From contig JAEVHH010000004.1 of assembly GCA_017607445.1 (NCBI GenBank), forward strand, positions 4,402,001 through 4,466,000: a DNA stretch of 64,000 nucleotides. The letters are read 5' to 3'. This stretch comes from Histoplasma ohiense (lineage: Eukaryota > Ascomycota > Eurotiomycetes > Onygenales > Ajellomycetaceae). Positions 37,341-47,759 of this stretch are shown one piece after another; the first letter of the stretch is position 1; every line of letters starts with the position of its first letter. Made by a program: the position numbers and the translations under genes. The notes beneath the pieces are model-generated. The model saw only the letters and a program-made list of their open reading frames with translations. It was not told where the DNA came from and did not search any database.

Positions 37341-37840
37341 AACAAAAACAAAGAAGATGATGATGATTGCTGAATATACTTATTTCATCCAGGGATTAAA
37401 AAACAGATCTGCCTCAGCTTGATCAGTGTCATTTGAGGAATTGTCATCAAGACAAACCTGCTTATTATCCTGGATTTTCTCAACTGGTGAAGCACAACAT
37501 TTCAATGATGACTTGAAAGCTGTGATCAGTGATGTAATCATCAGAACCTCACCAATCACTGTTTCAGCTGAAGTCTCAGAAGAATCATCTCATTGAATCT
37601 CTCAGATCTTCACAGCAAAGAATCTAATCATCACAGTCACAGTGCTCTGTAAAATGTTAATATTCAAAGTGTCTGCATCAGCAACAATTAGATTCTCAGC
37701 AGTGTTGATAATCATCTGAGTCAATTCAACAGCATCCACTGACATCTAATAAGAAGTTAATATTATACTGTAAAAACATTTGTTTTGAATAATAACTTAT
37801 CAGAATATAGATGTGCTTCATCACTGAGCAGTGCTTGCAT

Positions 37841-38528
37841 TTTTTGCATCAATTCTCAGCAGGCTCACAATGATGGTGAGGGGACATTGTCAAATGTCAA
37901 ATACAACAACAACAATATGCTGCTGCATTTCTTTCTAACACTTCAATGAGATCATTCACTTCCTCATCTTCACCTACATTATCAGTCAACTCAAATAACA
38001 TACCAAGATCTTGGCTCAGTAAGAATGACATCAATGTAATAGTAGAATGCAAAAACACACTTTCTGAAATGCTGCTATGATCAAATGCCACACTCTGCTG
38101 TGACAACAAATCATCAGAGTTCATATAGAATTCTAGAACCTCATCTGTGTTCTTGTAGATCTGCATATCAAGTACAAACCTCACAACAGCAGTTTGATAC
38201 ATGGCAAATCTCTTATTCAGAACTTCATTGAAGAGCAGCATCTTGTGAAATTCATCAATCAAAGATTGATCAGTTTTGTGAAAGCACTCAGGCATCTATA
38301 ATCTGTTAGCACTCATAACAACCTTAGTTTAAGAAAACTTACAGCAGCACAACTTCTATTTGATATATGACAGATGTGACAGTATGTTCATTCATCATTC
38401 ACAAAGCAAGGATATACTGAGGGGTTCTGCAACCTCTCCAGACAACCCAAGCAAATGCTCTCAATGGCAGACAGCATATCACCCTTCATAGACTTCAAAC
38501 CAGCAACAGAAACAGCTGATTCTGACAT
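37841..38528 (-). pseudogene. Antisense two-exon ORF in C2 tail
   Basis: An ATG at 38528 opens 62 codons (38528-38343, MSESAVSVAGLKSMKGDML) with a single TGA at codon 47, a likely former Trp. The 47-bp candidate intron (38342-38296) has GTAAGT, GCTAAC 12-16 bp before the end, and TAG, all canonical. Exon 2 is open for 132 codons (38295-37900), starting MPECFHKTDQSLIDEFHK, with an acidic C-terminal part and a CCCC run. After one TGA, more Cys codons (CEPAEN, CKKCKHC) follow. Exon 1 holds CLGCLERL and CHICHISNRSC. No family is recognised. Presence in C1 and C2 shows that it belongs to the element. Confidence 0.55.
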
Positions 38529-39071
38529 TCTATCATAACTTTAATTAGTATCAAGGCCTTATTCAAAGGAGGAGGAAAAGCAAAAGCAACAAGAAAGAAA
38601 GACAGATGTTGGAGATTGGAATCAATATTGCAATGATGATCAAAGAAATTGCAACAACACAAAACTCAACCCAAAATGAAAAATGCAATCATGCAATCAA
38701 AACTTCGAATTTCACAATAAAAATCACATAGAAAGATACAGTGTACTTTGTTTGATAAATTGATGTATTCTTTTTAAATAAAAAATCATTGATGGTGATG
38801 GTGGTGATGATTTTGTTAGGGTACAACTTTTTGGTGTAAAAGTCAAAGAAAAGAGGTTCAGAAGTTGTGCCTAAATTGTGATTGAACTGCATTGACACTG
38901 AAGATGAAAAAATGTTCTTTCAAAACAGCAACACTTCAGAATTAATCTCAACAATTAATCCAGTTCAATTCTGCAAACTCTATACAATATTAACCACACA
39001 GCACATGTTACAAACTTCACATGTTGCAGTAAGAAGCTCTGAGGACCAGGCCTTTGAAGAAAGAAGATAAT

Positions 39072-39342
39072 TGTAATAGATGCAACAGAGATATCTATAT
39101 TAGAAAATAGCTATATGATGATAGAAGAACACAGAACACACCAGAATTAATGAAGAGAGATATAGCACACAGCATCATAGACAGCTGTAGTGCATGATAG
39201 TCGTCTATATAATGCTCACTGATATCTGTAGATATTAGAAGATCAGCAATTAGCTTTGAATAATAGAGATTGCTACCTTCTTAACATCCTACATGCGTAC
39301 TTCACACTACTTCCATAATTATACCTACAACCATCTCTTACA
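39072..39342 (+). repeat. C2 3' LTR
   Basis: This 271-bp repeat from TGTAATAGATGCAACAGAG to CATCTCTTACA is followed by ACTGT, the target duplication. CpG sites of the 5' LTR appear here as TG or CA. Confidence 0.93.
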
Positions 39343-39347
39343 ACTGT

Positions 39348-40520
39348 TTGCAAAGAAATCAGAAGAAGACTTACAATTCTGTGTCAACTATCAAGAACTC
39401 AACAAGATTATGCAGAAGAACTGATACTCTCTCTCACTCATCAATGAAACACTCAAATAAATAGAAAAAGCAAAATGATTTATGAAGCTTGACATCTCTG
39501 CAGCCTTCTATAAGATAAGGATTAATGAAGATGATGAATGACTAACTACTTTTTGTACATGTTACAGATTATATGAATGGACAGTGACTCTCTTTGAATT
39601 AGTAAATGCTCTGAGTACATTTCAGAAATACATTAACTGAGCTCTACAAGATCTGCTTGATGAGATTGCCTCAGTGTATATGAATGATATCTTGATCTTC
39701 ACTGATGAATCACTCACTGAGCACTGTAAGCATGTACAACAAGTGCTTGACTGTCTATGAAAAGCTGAACTGCAAGTGAACATTGACAAATGTGACTTTG
39801 AGATCAAGTCTACAATCTATCTAGAATTCATCATTGAAGCTGAAAAAGATGTATGCATGAATTCTAAGAAGATGAAAGCAATTCTCAACTGAGAGATATC
39901 AATCTTGATAAAAAAGACTAGAAGCTTTCTAGAGTTTGTCAACTTCTATCAAAGATTTATCAAGAACTTCTCTGATATCATACAATCACTGACAGATCTG
40001 ATCTGAAAAGATGCTGTATTTCAATGAATTGATGAAGCAGACACAGTATTCAAAAAGCTGAAGTGTATATTCACAAGTGCTCTGATGCTGCAATCATTCA
40101 ACTCAGATAAGTATACAATTCTTGAAACAGACATCTCAGATTATGTAGTAGATGAAGTATTGATGCAATATGACAATGAAGATGTTCTATAATCTTGTAT
40201 CTTCATTTTGAAAAAGATGTCACTCACTGAATGCAACTACAAGATCTACAACAAGAAGCTTCTAGCAATTATATGATACTTTGAAAAATAAGAATCTGAA
40301 CTTATGAGTGTTGAGAGATTTGAGATTGTTATCAATCATAAGAATCTAGAGTACTTCACAATCACTCATAAGCTTACTGAGAGACATATGCATTGATCAT
40401 TATTTCTTAGCTGTTTTTTGTTCACAATTCATTATTGATCTGAAGTAGAGAACACTTTTGTGAATACTCTGTTTCATCAAAAACAAAATATATCATCTGA
40501 TGACTTGGATAATAGATGGA
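39348..40520 (+). pseudogene. D1 reverse transcriptase and RNase H remnant, second part
   Basis: The frame resumes after C2 with FAKKSEEDLQFCVNYQELN-like sequence. Blocks seen are KLDISAAFYKIRINEDDEW (39485), YMNDILIFTDES (39680; the motif is YLDDILIF in active copies), a thumb segment and FLEFVNFYQRFIKNF (39930). RNase H follows with ILETDISDYVVDEVL (40125) and FEIVINHKNLEYF (40325). Several TGA and TAA codons break it. Confidence 0.85.
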
Positions 40521-40829
40521 AACATTGAGAGTATTGATTAATCAACTCTGCAATTATAGAAAGTTCTATACAATCAGATGAACTCTGTGTACACATCAAT
40601 CAGTTCTGAGCTTAAGAACTCTCACTTGAAGAACAATGAAAGCTAGCAGCAGAAGTAGATGAATTCTGACAACAAGTCATCAAAGCTGTACAAAGTAGAG
40701 CATCTCAATTTCTCACAGATGTATACTCAAGAATGAATATCTCAGTATGTTCAATTGATAATGACAACTGCTTACACTTTTGAGATAGGCAATAGATCTC
40801 TGATTCAGAATCTCTATAAATATGAATTA

Positions 40830-42108
40830 TGCAAGAAATTCATGACTCACTGATGACTGAACACTCAGAATGTAAAATCATGTACAATATTGTTGTCTGA
40901 GAATTCTACTGATCAGATATGTTGAAGAACATATGTCAGTTCATATGCAATTGTGATTACTGTGGCTCAGTAATGATATAATGTGAATACTGAAAAGAGA
41001 TGCTGAAGTCTCTATCTGTTCTCAACTGAATTTGATGTGATATAGCTATCAATTTTGCAGTTTTCTTATCTGAAAGTGAAGATTCTATAAATATTCTAGT
41101 CATTATCAACTGACTCAGCAAAAGTGTAATACTACAGCTCTGTGATAAGATGAATACTGAAGTAGTTGTAGATATCTTTGTCAGAAGCTCATTCTATTGT
41201 ATACATAGTCTGCCTTCATTCATTGTGTCAGATAGAGACAGTCAATTTATCAGTGCACTCTGAGTCTGTATATGCCAATTATTAAGAATTGAATGGAAGT
41301 TATCAACAGCATATCACTCAGAGACTGATGAAGCTACTGAGAGAATAATATAAATGATAAAGAACATTCTCTGTAAGTTCTGTAATTATATACAAGACAA
41401 CTGAAGCAATCTGCTGTCACACACTGAGATTATGATTAATGATTGAGATTCTGTTACAACAGATGTAAGCTCATTCTTTCTTCTATACAGATACAACTTA
41501 GAGATTCTGAACTTCTCTGAGATTCTCTGAGAAACTGTGTATACTCACAGTCTCATACAAATGATAGAGAACATTGTGAGCAAGCTGAAGAAAGTCTGCA
41601 AATAAACAGAAACTTCAATGATCAGTGCTCAGTAAAATTATAAGAATCAAATAAACATCAGAAGAAGTTCTGCAATCTGATATCATGTAGAAGACAAAGT
41701 CTGACTGAATTTCAAGAATATAAAAACAGATCATCTCTTGTATACACTAGATTATCATTACATCAAATATACAATGAAGAAAGTGCTAGATATATATAAT
41801 TATTGACTCAACATCTTATCTGATATCTATAATGTTTTTCATACAAATCTGCTCTGATCTGCAGCTGAGGATTCATTCTTCTCACAGAGAATCTTTGATT
41901 AGCAGTCATCTGCTATTGTAAGAGAAGACAATAAACTTGAGTGAGAAATCAAAGCAATTCTTGATGATAGAATCAATCATCATCACTGTGAATATCTTGT
42001 CAAATAAGTAGAATACAATCATTCAATCTGAGAATCTGTGTCTGTCTTGAAGAACATCATCACTCTTGACATCTATAAATTCTCACTCACTCTGATAGAG
42101 AGAGATAA
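40830..42108 (+). pseudogene. D1 integrase and chromodomain remnant
   Basis: The integrase core shows INFAVFLSESEDSINILVII near 41050, FIVSDRDSQFISALW near 41220 (the catalytic SDRDSQF block is intact) and STAYHSETDEATER near 41305. The zinc-binding CDYC lies upstream at about 40950. A chromodomain is readable at about 41940-42070 (EIKAILDDRINHHHCEYLVK then EYNHSIWESV). The 3' LTR starts within a few codons of its end. Confidence 0.83.
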
Positions 42109-42705
42109 TGTGATGAATTAGTATCTGTTAGTAATTAATTTATACAATCAACTTCTCTTCTGCATCTGCTCATTTCTAATTATTGTGATCTTGTGTAATT
42201 CTCAATATTCTTTCACTTCATACTCTGTGCTTGTGTAGTTTCTAATAATTCTTCTGTATAGCTTTTAATATTCTTCTGCTCTGTGCTTCACACTTATATA
42301 GTCTCTAATGATTCTTCTGCATAGCTTCTAATGTTCTTCTGCTCTGTGTTTCATATCTGTATAGTCTCTAATAATTCTTCTGTGTAGCTTCTAACATTCT
42401 TCTGCTCTGTGTTCTGTGCTTATATAGTCTCTAATGATTCTTTCATATAGCTCTCAATGATTCCTTCATCTCACACTCTGTGCTTGTGTAGTTTCTAACA
42501 ATTTTTATATATATCTTTTAATGTTCTTCTGCTCTGTGCTTCACTGTGGAGTGGCTTCTGATATTCTTTCACTCTGAACTTTTCTCTATAAGAACTCTCT
42601 TTGTATGATCTTTTCTTCTGATTTCTTTTCTCTTTCTTTCCTTAATCAATTTGTAATCTGTAATTAGAATAGTATCAAATCGTTAATCGAAGTACGCCCA
42701 TTACA
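42109..42705 (+). repeat. D1 3' LTR
   Basis: A 597-bp repeat that starts TGTGATGAATTAG and ends CGCCCATTACA. It is 63 bp longer than the 5' LTR, which corresponds to one extra internal tandem unit. Its last 30 bp keep three CpG sites (CGTTAATCGAAGTACGCC), unlike the other D LTRs. Confidence 0.92.
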
Positions 42706-44062
42706 CTTCATTCATGATGAGTTTTCAGATGCACTGAGCTGGTGAGATCACAGGCTTTGAGAAGATTATTCATTTATATAATCTTTAGTATACTGAAGCT
42801 AAGATATTTAACAACAGCAGTAAATAGCTCTCTGTTTTCTTCATATTGCAGTCATATCAGAGAGCTAATAATAAACAGAGAAAGTTATAAAGACTCTTCA
42901 GAATGTCATACTTCAGCATACAGATATTCACACCTTCAACAAGTATTATCAGATGAATATTGACATTGACATACAGAGAATAGTCTGAAAAACAGGCTCT
43001 CAAATAGCATTGATACAATTTGCCTGCTCAATGAGTGCATTCATCAATCTCAATCAATCATATAAGCTCTTTTCAGAAGAATCATGGTTTTCCAATTATC
43101 TTTCAGTTGTTCATGATCATCAGAATGCTGTTCAGAAGCACAAGTGAAAATGAAAGAATTGTGAAGCTGAGTTAGAATGTGTCAACAAAGTATGTAAGAT
43201 TTCTTTAGAATATTTTGACAACAGAGTATTTATTAAATTCAACTCTGAAATACTGAAGAGACTGAAAGTTTTCTGTGATTGAACAGTAGAAGCAAAGTCA
43301 GAGCACAATAAGACTATCTGTAAATTGCACAATAAGAAGCAGCAGCAGTGAAATCAATAGATTTATAAAAATCTTGAGCACTATAAGAATGAGCAGTCTG
43401 TGATTGATTTTAAACAACAACTGATTGAGAAGCTGATGAATATCAAAGTTATGAACACTTTCAAATATGGAATCTTTATGTCTTCTGAGTATTTAATATT
43501 TGTTGACTGCATACTGACCATGCTGAGTGCTAATCTTGAAGTGGAATATTGATGAAGAATCAACACAATCAATGCAGAAGTTGCATTCTGTGATGTGGAG
43601 AAAGAACAGTTTTTGTGTCAGCTTACACAGATCTGTGACAGATCTGTGATCAATGATAACTCTTGTTCTTCAATCAAGCAGCAGAGATGCTCAGTAAAGA
43701 ATAATACTGAGATTCTCTTGCATTAAGTAATGAAGTCTGTGCAGATCAAATCTACAGCTGAACAGTCTCAGATCTGTTTTCAGTCTTATATTTGCTTTCT
43801 CTGCATTGAGAATTTTAGTTGTGTGCTGGAGGACTGTATTATGAAATATGCAACACCCAGATCACTTACAAGGCATTTTCTACAAAGACATATCAATCCT
43901 CCATGGCTGGCCACTGGGGTTGAGTGTAATGTTTGTGAGAAGAAGCTGCTCCCGGCCAAATCTGCTCTTCTAAGCCATGCAGAGGAGGCTCACGGAACTG
44001 TTGTGTGGGGTCACACTCAGGAGAAACTGGTGTTGGAATATCAATGGAGCCTAGAGAACTAG

Positions 44063-44754
44063 CATTGGTACAATAGATATATATATATAATAAAAGGAGT
44101 TGCTTCTTATACTGTGCTTCATAAGCAACATTCAAGTTCTTAGGGCAATTCCTTGCAAGCAACGCCTCATGTTGAAAAGAGGTTTATATATTTTCCTTTG
44201 TGTTGGGGGCCTAGCTAGCTCACAACGCCAGGTAATGCTTCGCTGGAGTTCCACAAGTTTCTTTAGACTGTAAACGCCCTCCTTCCTCTCTCTGCTCTGT
44301 GATCTCCTGTGCTCTGTCATCTTGTAGTCCCCCGCTCTTCACCTTTGTTTCTTGCAAAGGGCTTTTGTGTTTCCATACAGCATGGGTATTTTGTTGATTA
44401 CATTTCAGGTGAGTCGACAAATTTTCATGGTAGGTCAGTTATGATTTTAAGGTTGTTCCCGATCAACCCCACCTCACACACATACGGAATTTATATCGCC
44501 AATGCTAATTCTAAATATAAATGGGGCAGTGATGAAAAAGTATGCTCCTGGTGTTACCGTGGCCCCTGGGGGAGAGAACACTCACCCGATCACGTTGTAG
44601 TCACGTGATGGCTATCGGTCGATTGGGGAGCCCCGATTCATTCAGTTTGCTTTGGCACAACAGCTGCTTTGACGAAAAGGGGGAAAAGATTCTCAGCGGC
44701 TGGCCAGCTAACTAAAGTTTTCTTTCGGTGGAGAGCAAAGGATCTTCCGAAAAT
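44063..44754. other. GC-normal spacer upstream of the APH-like gene
   Basis: Base composition turns from AT-rich to normal at about 43,850-43,950, inside the end of the DUF3435-like pseudogene. The remainder up to the APH-like gene has no frame that I can assign. A short run of CpG-containing sequence at 44580-44720 precedes the gene and should contain its promoter. No TATA box is obvious there. Confidence 0.5.
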
Positions 44755-45669
44755 ATGGGCCAGGTACGTCAAAATTTCCCGTTTTCACCTCCTATCACCT
44801 ACGGTTTTGCTAATTCCAGCGCGTCGTCTCAGCCGCCCTTGAGAATACTTCAACTCTACCATCTTGTCCCACAATCCGCCCGTCTCTTTCTCTATCGCCT
44901 TCTCCTTCCAATTGGTACATACCTCTACGGTACCGGGACTTACGGTGTGCTTAATGTTCAACGGCTACCCTTCAATCTATACCTCAAACGGGCCCCGTCT
45001 CAGCGTCTCGTGAACGAAGCGCGTGCACTTGAATTGGTTGCAAAACACACAACATTAAATGCACCTCGGGTTCTTGATTTTATCGAGTTACCAGCAGCAG
45101 AAGAGTGTTGGATGTTGACCACTCGCATCGAGGGTGACATTGCGGGAAAATGCCTCCCGTTGATGGATGCTGAACAACTAGAGCAGTTCAGCATTGATTT
45201 TAGGGATTATGTGGAGCAAATTCGATCTATCCCAAATCCCTACTCCCATCTTATCTGCAGCCCACTTGGTGGAGAGTGTCGCGATTGTCGAATTGACCAT
45301 GACAATGGCGGGAACGGACCCTATGACAAAATTGAGGATCTGAACAAGCGTCTCATGAGCATCTCTAGCCCGATTCCAGAAGACGCTGATAGAGCTCTGG
45401 TTGCAGAGGTACATTCCCGGCCATACCGTGTTTTCTTCACCCATGCGGATCTCAAGCCAGGAAACGTGCTGGTACATAGTGGTAGATTATCTGGGTTTGT
45501 TGATTGGGAATTTGCAGGTTGGTATCCTGAGTATTGGGAGTACAGCAAGGCGTGCTATGTTGTGTACGGATGGCAGCTTTGGTTGGAAACGATGAAAAAG
45601 GCGTTCCCTGAATACCCTGATGAATGGAGAGCTGAACGGGTACTCCAAGCCCATACCTGTCCCCTCTGA
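44755..45669 (+). CDS. APH-family (phosphotransferase) kinase-like protein
   Basis: A 304-residue protein is encoded in one exon. The start is taken at the first ATG in the frame (44755); the open frame extends nine codons upstream only through a GTG. The catalytic loop HADLKPGN (His230, Asp232, Asn237) and the metal-binding VDWE (Asp250) are intact, followed by the family hallmark AGWYPEYWEY. The N-terminal lobe has LPFNLYLKRA and an EARAL Glu-containing helix segment. Fungi carry many such APH domain proteins (PF01636) of unknown substrate. Members include aminoglycoside and choline kinases, but no specific substrate can be given. The gene stands alone between two repeat blocks. A GTACGT...CCAG pair at 44764-44819 looks like an intron, but removing it would shift the frame into an early stop, so it is not used. 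The length is normal for the family. Confidence 0.85.
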   Translation: MGQVRQNFPFSPPITYGFANSSASSQPPLRILQLYHLVPQSARLFLYRLLLPIGTYLYGTGTYGVLNVQRLPFNLYLKRAPSQRLVNEARALELVAKHTTLNAPRVLDFIELPAAEECWMLTTRIEGDIAGKCLPLMDAEQLEQFSIDFRDYVEQIRSIPNPYSHLICSPLGGECRDCRIDHDNGGNGPYDKIEDLNKRLMSISSPIPEDADRALVAEVHSRPYRVFFTHADLKPGNVLVHSGRLSGFVDWEFAGWYPEYWEYSKACYVVYGWQLWLETMKKAFPEYPDEWRAERVLQAHTCPL

Positions 45670-46795
45670 TCTACATTTTTGCTGCATGAAGCGCTTCCTA
45701 CTTCAGTTTCAGATATGGTGTTGGGCATTGCTGACCATTGTAAAGAAGAAACCAAAGGAAGATTTCGATTAATCAACCCACTATTCCCCGTAATCAATGA
45801 TTTCAAGTGGCCAGTGCCCAGAATAACCCCCTGCCCCAACAGGCTTGGCTAGGATTGGTTTTAGACTTCGTAACCTGAAAGAAGGATTAAACTCATCAGC
45901 ATTTCTTCTTTCTACATTTATAGGAAATGCACCTATAAATATAACCTGTCGCGCTCATATGCTACCGGCGGTAGATTCATTGGCCGTCGAGAGGCCATAC
46001 ACAAAACACGATAACAACGGCGCAGGCGATCCTAACGGATGGGCGGCAAGCGCTCACGTTCACTACCAATGGAAACCCTTAGATGGCAATACCCCTGTCC
46101 CAAAACGTCCAGGGCGCATTCTGCGTCATGGTGGGAAACACCATCTGTTGGTTCCCATTGCTTTACTGGATACGGCACGCGCCGACAACCTTCTCCAAGG
46201 AACGTACGCCTGTCCTCTTTCATGTCTCCGCCGAGGACTGCGCCCTCCTTTCTTCTGTACATGCTACCGAACGATGACAACCGATGGGAGAGTCATGGGC
46301 CGCCTCGCAGGATCGCCTATATAAAGCCCCTTAACTCTGCCCTCGTCCCTGGATGTCTTCAAATCCAAACCAACAGAACCAGAATCGATTCTCCAATCTT
46401 ATATTCAACCGTTGCCCCCTGTATCCAGAACCCTATATCCACTCCCCCCTTTCGCGGCATACTTCGTTGCCAATTCTTCAAAGTCCAGCCCTTTCCTGTC
46501 TTCGTCGTCTCGGTCCATACACCTCGTTCCGACAACTCTGGCGGGCTTTACGTCCTGAGCTCATCGCATTTTCAATCGACGGTTTCCAGCGTTTTCGATC
46601 TATCCCGTCTGTCCCCATACCATTGATCCCATACCACCATGGAAGCCAACGGGATTTATCTCATTCTTTCAGTTGCTGCGGTTGAGGCCATCCCTGAAGC
46701 AGCAACAGTGTCACTGCAACAGGCCTCGCGCACGCAGTGGACCAATGGCGAGCGTGCTCGGCAGGCTGGGCGCCCCGCTAACCGGCCCAAAAGAT
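45670..46795. other. GC-normal stretch without an assignable gene
   Basis: Frames of up to 195 codons exist on the plus strand (45845-46324, 46039-46626, 46353-46685), overlap each other, and show no domain I know. A TATA-like sequence CCTATATAAAGCC at about 46317-46329 lies 30 bp before an ATG at 46353. A small gene or the remains of one is possible. The right end at about 46,795 is an abrupt switch to AT-rich sequence. Confidence 0.4.
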
Positions 46796-46836
46796 ACTCT
46801 ATATAGATTAACAATAGTAGATAGATTGACAGTGAT
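46796..46836 (-). mobile_element. hAT-like element copy 3, left remnant
   Basis: About 40 bp of minisatellite-type sequence (AGATTAACAATAGTAGATAG) end at the D2 target duplication GTGAT (46832-46836). They continue after D2 at 52931. Together the two pieces are one copy in inverse orientation, internally deleted and lacking the terminus on this side. Confidence 0.65.
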
Positions 46837-47369
46837 TGTGACGGGTTAGCACCTGTTAGTAATTAACTTACGCAACCAACTCCCCTCCTGCACCCGCTCG
46901 TTCCTGGCTGTTGTGACCTCGCGTAACCCTCGATGTTCTTCCACTCTGTGCTCCGCGCTTGCATAGTTTCTAACAATTCTTCCATGTAGCTCTTAATGTT
47001 CTTCTGCTCCATGCTCTGCACTTGTGTAGTCTCTAATGATTCTTCCACATAGCTTCTAATGTTCTTCTGCTTCATGTTCCACACTCATATAGTCTCTAAT
47101 GATTCTTCTGTGTAGCTCTCAATGATTCTCTCATCCCACACTCCACACTTGTGTAGTTTCTAATGATTCTTACATGTATCTTTTAATATTCTTCCACTTC
47201 ACACTTCACTGTGAAGTGACTTCTGATATTCTTTCACTCTGAACTTCTCTCTATAAGAATTCTCTTTGTACAATCTTTTCTTCTGATTTCTTTTCTCTTT
47301 CTTTTCTTAATCAATTCATAATCTGTATTAGAATAGTGCTAGATTATTAATTGAAGTACATTCATTACA
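46837..47369 (+). repeat. D2 5' LTR with unmutated start
   Basis: The 533-bp repeat starts TGTGACGGGTTAGCACC. Its first 130 bp or so keep CpG and CC/GG pairs (ACGCAACC, CACCCGCTCG, CTCGCGTAACC, CTCCGCGC) that are all TA/TG/CA forms in the other D LTRs. The rest is as AT-rich as the 3' LTR. This is the side facing the GC-normal island. Confidence 0.93.
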
Positions 47370-47759
47370 TTACAAATTGATTCTTCTGTATTTTAGATTC
47401 AAGTGTTTTATTATTAGTTTTTACATCTGAGTGTATCATTTAAGATCTGAGTGTCTTGTTATCAGTTCTTATATCTGAGTGTATTGTTTACAGATCTGAG
47501 TGTCTAGTTGTTACAAGAGATTTCTTGTGAATCTGAGTGTCTCTATTGTTAGTTATATAGACTGTTGTATCTAAGTGTCTGAAACACAATCAACTGTGTT
47601 CTACAAGACTCAAGTGTCTATAAACTGTAATACTGTGAATAGTATTCACAAAGAAGTTTAATCAAACTTAGTGCTGCAACATTGTGAATAGTGTCTGTGA
47701 GAGAATTAAATGTCTACAAGTATTTTTTTTCTTTTATTATTATTATATATTTTTAGATA

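Larger units (their letters stand above)
32201..39342 (+). mobile_element. Family C chromovirus, copy C2, full length
   Basis: The 7142-bp copy has 271-bp LTRs (32201-32471 and 39072-39342) and a perfect 5-bp duplication ACTGT (32196-32200 and 39343-39347). It is collinear with C1 throughout, including the antisense ORF. It keeps more Trp and CpG codons than C1 (for example CGGCACAAGCCGTACAG near 36222 against a fully TA/TG-converted form in C1), so it is less decayed. It lies inside the reverse transcriptase of D1. Confidence 0.94.
29400..42705 (+). mobile_element. Family D chromovirus, copy D1, carrying C2
   Basis: D1 is bounded by LTRs 29400-29933 and 42109-42705 and flanked by the perfect 5-bp duplication CTTCA (29395-29399 and 42706-42710). 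Without C2 (32201-39342 plus duplication) it is about 6.16 kb, close to D2 (6.09 kb). The order is gag, protease, reverse transcriptase, RNase H, integrase, chromodomain, and the 3' LTR begins almost directly after the chromodomain. It disrupts a DUF3435-like gene. Confidence 0.93.
28980..44062 (+). pseudogene. DUF3435-like gene split by retrotransposon D1
   Basis: Two blocks, 28980-29399 and 42706-44062, form one mutated gene. The left block is open at 29097-29399 (LTMLFHIEEF). Removing D1 and one CTTCA copy joins its frame directly to sequence reading GEITGFEKIIHLYNL. The middle of the right block reads YKNEQSVIDFKQQL and RINTINAEVAFCDVE, which resemble the conserved middle of fungal DUF3435 (FluG-domain) proteins. 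The C-terminus (43730-44062) has two C2H2-type finger candidates (LTRHFLQRHI; CNVCEKKLLPAKSALLSHAEEAH split over its length). DUF3435 proteins belong to the tyrosine recombinase superfamily, including Starship captains. Many stops show it is dead. The family call is from memory of motifs. Confidence 0.55.

Noticed and set aside
1..43850. Centromere or pericentromere
   Set aside because: AT-rich gypsy blocks in this group occur widely in chromosome arms, and nothing here distinguishes a centromere. CENP-A mapping would be decisive.
28980..44062. A complete Starship element
   Set aside because: Only a dead captain-like gene is seen. No cargo or terminal structure is visible, and the surroundings are ordinary retrotransposons.
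44764..44819. Possible intron (GTACGT to CCAG) near the start of the APH-like gene
   Set aside because: Its 56-bp length would shift the frame and lead to an early stop, while the unspliced frame reads into a normal APH N-lobe.
46039..46626. 195-codon plus-strand frame
   Set aside because: No domain, odd composition, overlaps other frames of similar length. Kept only as part of an unassigned stretch.
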